This document shows, piece by piece, positions 6,136 to 8,103 of a stretch of DNA of 8,103 nt; position 1 is the first letter of the stretch; the number at the start of each line of letters is the position of its first letter. Under the pieces are notes generated by a model that did no database searches, was not told where the DNA came from, and worked only from the letters and a program-made list of their open reading frames with translations. The stretch covers positions 1-8,103 of the forward strand of contig JAUXGG010000055.1 of the NCBI GenBank assembly GCA_030622265.1. Direction: 5' to 3'. The translations under genes were made by a program, and so were the position numbers. This stretch comes from Candidatus Eiseniibacteriota bacterium. GTDB taxonomy: Bacteria > Arandabacterota > Arandabacteria > Arandabacterales > Arandabacteraceae.

Positions 6136-6146
6136 GGTCACGTCAA

Positions 6147-7487
6147 TTGAACGCGGACTTTCCCCGTTCCAGGGATGAAATCATTGCCAGGATTTTCGAG
6201 GCCGGCGTCGTGGGCGCGGGTGGGGCAGGGTTTCCCACCCATGTGAAGGCACAGGCGAAGGCCGATGTCGTCATTGCCAATGGCTGTGAGTGTGAACCCC
6301 TGCTTCAGTCCGACAGGTATGTCCTGGAATCGATGGCGAAGACCGTGGTGGACGGCCTCCTGGTGATGATGCTCTCAACAGGCGCCACCAAGGGCCGGAT
6401 CGCCATACGTGATGGCTTCCCCGAGATGTTGGAGACCCTCGAGAAGAGTGTAACGGGCGCACGTGGTGTGGATGTGGTCACGGTCGCCGACAACTACCCG
6501 GCGGGAGACGAGCATATCCTGGTCTATGAAACCACGGGCAGGGTGATTCCCCAGGGCGGCATTCCTCCCGATGTGGGCGTTGTGGTCTCAAACGTAAACA
6601 CCCTGCTCGATGTGCGGCAGGCGATGGACGGGGTCCCGGTCACTTCGAGGTTTGTCTCCATATGCGGCGATCTGCCCCGGCCATGCCTGGCCGAGGTGCC
6701 GGTGGGGACAAGTGTTTCTGATATTCTTGCCCTTTCGGGAAACGCGGCGGGTATTGAGGAAAAGGGAGTGCTGCTTTCGGGAGTGATGATGGGGCAGTAC
6801 TGCGATGACCTCTCGACTCCGATAGATAAGCGCGTGGGGTCGGTGGTAGTCGTCCCCGGTGACAGTGAGCTCCTGGCCAGGAAGTCACTTTCCATAGAGG
6901 CGATGATCCGCCGGGCGGCTTCCGTTTGTTGCCAGTGCAGGCTGTGCACCGATCTTTGTCCCAGGCACTTGATGGGACACGCCATAGAGCCCCACAAGGT
7001 CATGCGCGCCATTTCCTGGGGCAGGTCCTTCATCCCCGACTTAAGCGGCGCGCTCTTCTGCTCGGGATGCGGCCTCTGCGGAGTCTATGTTTGCCCCATG
7101 CTGCTTTCGCCTGATAGAATAAGTTACATGGTACGCGCCGAGATGGGTCAGCGTGGGGTCACGGCCGAGGGCCAGCCGGAGGCAAGAGTGACACCGGTCC
7201 GGGCGGGCAGGCTCGTGCCGCATGAGAGGATACTGGAGCGCACGGGGCTTAAGCCTTTCGAAAGGGACCTCGAGTTCACTGGTGCCCTGAAGCCTGAGTC
7301 TGTTAGGATTCCGCTGTCGCAGCATACCGGTGAGCCGGCCAGGCCGGTGGTGAAAGAGGGCGATGCGGTGGCCGAGGGACAGCTCATAGGCGATGCCGAG
7401 GCCGACGGCATAAGCGCCAAGGTGCACGCGAGCATCTCCGGAGTCGTGACCGAGGTAGACGGCTGGGTGAGAATCGAGAGACGATGA
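6147..7487 (+). CDS. pduS: PduS/RnfC-like Fe-S flavoprotein (metabolosome electron carrier)
   Basis: PduS is a flavin and Fe-S oxidoreductase that reduces cobalamin in the Pdu system and is related to RnfC. From a TTG at 6147 the protein has 446 aa. In order: nucleotide/FMN-binding GVVGAGGAGFPTHVK (20-34), ANGCECEP (44-51), an SLBB-type segment around 165-235, a first 4Fe-4S motif CxxCxxCxxxCP (Cys261, 264, 267, 271), a second CxxCxxCxxxxCP (Cys305, 308, 311, 316; the four-residue gap is also usual in PduS), and a C-terminal barrel-sandwich domain (about 385-440, KEGDAVAEGQLIG). I chose 6147 because TGAGGT lies 8 nt upstream; a TTG at 6132 overlapping the previous stop would add five residues. 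The gene ends in a 4-bp ATGA overlap with the PduT-like gene, matching the known functional pair. Confidence 0.9.
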   Translation: MNADFPRSRDEIIARIFEAGVVGAGGAGFPTHVKAQAKADVVIANGCECEPLLQSDRYVLESMAKTVVDGLLVMMLSTGATKGRIAIRDGFPEMLETLEKSVTGARGVDVVTVADNYPAGDEHILVYETTGRVIPQGGIPPDVGVVVSNVNTLLDVRQAMDGVPVTSRFVSICGDLPRPCLAEVPVGTSVSDILALSGNAAGIEEKGVLLSGVMMGQYCDDLSTPIDKRVGSVVVVPGDSELLARKSLSIEAMIRRAASVCCQCRLCTDLCPRHLMGHAIEPHKVMRAISWGRSFIPDLSGALFCSGCGLCGVYVCPMLLSPDRISYMVRAEMGQRGVTAEGQPEARVTPVRAGRLVPHERILERTGLKPFERDLEFTGALKPESVRIPLSQHTGEPARPVVKEGDAVAEGQLIGDAEADGISAKVHASISGVVTEVDGWVRIERR

Positions 7488-8041
7488 GAGAGGATATCGA
7501 AGCCATAGGGCTGGTGGAGCTCAACAGCATAGCCTCCGGCATCATGACCTGTGATGAGATGGTCAAGGTAGCGCCCGTGGTATTGATCGCGGCGATGACC
7601 ATTTGTCCGGGCAAGTATATATCGCTCGTGGGTGGCGAGGTCTCGGCCGTGGAGTCTTCGGTCAAGCGGGGAAGGGAAGTCGGGGCGGAGTTCATGGTGG
7701 ACAGCCTCTTCATTCCCGGTGTTCATCCTCAAGTGTTTCCGGCTATCATGGGGACAGCCAAGATCGAGGAGATCAGGGCTCTCGGTGTGATCGAGACCTT
7801 CTCGGCGGCTTCCTGCATCATTGCCGCCGACGGAGCGGCCAAGGCAGCCGAGATCCAGCTCACCGATCTCAGGTTGGCTCAGGGACTTGCCGGCAAGTCC
7901 TTCGTGATGCTCTCAGGTGATGTGAGCGATGTGAATGCCGCCATGGCGGCAGGCCTGGAGCTTATAGAGAATACCGGTATGGTAGTCAAGTCGGTCGTGA
8001 TCCCGCGGCCTCACATGGACCTTAAGGGCAGGCTGGGATAG
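7484..8041 (+). CDS. pduT: BMC-T trimeric shell protein (PduT-like)
   Basis: A tandem-domain shell protein of 185 aa; three copies form a pseudohexamer. Domain 1 (about 6-90) begins AIGLVELNSIASGI and has the pore loop TICPGKYISLVGGE (39-52). Cys41 lies where PduT carries the Cys that ligates a 4Fe-4S cluster at the trimer centre. Domain 2 (about 95-180) has ALGVIETFSAASCIIAADGA (99-118), LSGDVSDVNAAMAAG (143-157) and VIPRPH (172-177). The ATG overlaps the stop of the PduS-like gene (ATGA), so the two are made together. In the Pdu system PduT and PduS interact and are thought to pass electrons through the shell; the Cys and the coupling support that here, but the cluster itself is inferred. 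Confidence 0.93.
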   Translation: MREDIEAIGLVELNSIASGIMTCDEMVKVAPVVLIAAMTICPGKYISLVGGEVSAVESSVKRGREVGAEFMVDSLFIPGVHPQVFPAIMGTAKIEEIRALGVIETFSAASCIIAADGAAKAAEIQLTDLRLAQGLAGKSFVMLSGDVSDVNAAMAAGLELIENTGMVVKSVVIPRPHMDLKGRLG

Positions 8042-8050
8042 CGCAGGCAC

Positions 8051-8103
8051 ATAGCGAAGGTCATAGGAACGGTGGTCGCCACAAGGAAGATCGAGCAGCT
8101 CAA
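8051..8103 (+). CDS. BMC-P vertex protein (EutN/CcmL family), second copy, 3' end cut by window
   Basis: The last 53 bases read IAKVIGTVVATRKIEQL in the frame of the PduT-like gene, after its stop. This is the unmistakable first strand of EutN/CcmL pentamer proteins and parallels the IVGEVVGTIVATRK start of the first copy. The gene would begin 9 bp after the PduT-like stop. No ATG, GTG or TTG is in frame between that stop and the conserved strand: the codon where Met is expected (8051) is ATA, and the first GTG (8072) would remove half of the strand. Either ATA starts translation, the base is a variant or assembly error, or the product arises by readthrough. Family call is strong despite the short length; the start is unresolved. 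Confidence 0.75.
   Translation, partial: MAKVIGTVVATRKIEQL

Noticed and set aside
5106..6141. Long - strand open frames opposite the aldehyde dehydrogenase gene
   Set aside because: No recognisable domain, and they lie antisense to a clearly functional enzyme; ordinary shadows in GC-rich coding DNA.
1..8103. tRNA, rRNA, CRISPR array or intact transposase gene
   Set aside because: None was recognised on either strand on reading the window; only short repeats in the intergenic gap hint at mobile elements.

Overview
The window covers part of a bacterial microcompartment (BMC, metabolosome) locus. All genes are on the + strand. By eye the BMC genes are GC-rich (one sampled line about 65%). Several genes start with TTG or GTG, and Shine-Dalgarno sites are strong. 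The source looks like a bacterium, probably an anaerobe given the Fe-S, corrinoid-linked and metabolosome functions. I cannot assign a phylum from the sequence.

Layout. (1) Bases 2-1453 hold the C-terminal part of a RACo-type ATP-dependent reductive activator of corrinoid proteins, cut by the left edge. (2) Bases 1560-2348 encode a nucleoside phosphorylase of the PNP/UDP family, with visibly lower GC than the BMC genes. (3) Bases 2349-3056 form a 708-bp gap without a convincing protein gene. It carries a direct repeat, a 17-bp inverted-repeat pair 93 bp apart, and at its right end a good promoter with a 15-bp perfect palindrome overlapping the -35 box. (4) From 3057 to the right edge runs a compact operon: PduL phosphotransacylase, two BMC-H hexamer proteins, a BMC-P (EutN/CcmL) pentamer protein, a CoA-acylating aldehyde dehydrogenase, a PduS/RnfC-like Fe-S flavoprotein, a PduT-like BMC-T trimer protein, and the start of a second BMC-P gene. 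Several of these genes overlap or nearly touch.

How they fit together. The aldehyde dehydrogenase and PduL form the usual metabolosome core: aldehyde + CoA + NAD+ gives acyl-CoA, then acyl-phosphate, with CoA recycled inside. Both begin with a short amphipathic helix of the kind that targets cargo to the shell. BMC-H, BMC-T and BMC-P supply facets and vertices. The PduS/PduT pair is a plausible route for moving electrons across the shell; the PduT-like protein has a Cys in the first-domain pore loop, where PduT holds its Fe-S cluster. No aldehyde-producing signature enzyme, alcohol dehydrogenase or acetate/propionate kinase lies in the window, so the substrate cannot be read here. The corrinoid activator next door and PduS (a cobalamin reductase in the Pdu system) make a corrinoid-dependent signature enzyme a reasonable hypothesis. 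The nucleoside phosphorylase makes a pentose-phosphate/nucleoside feed a second, weaker one.
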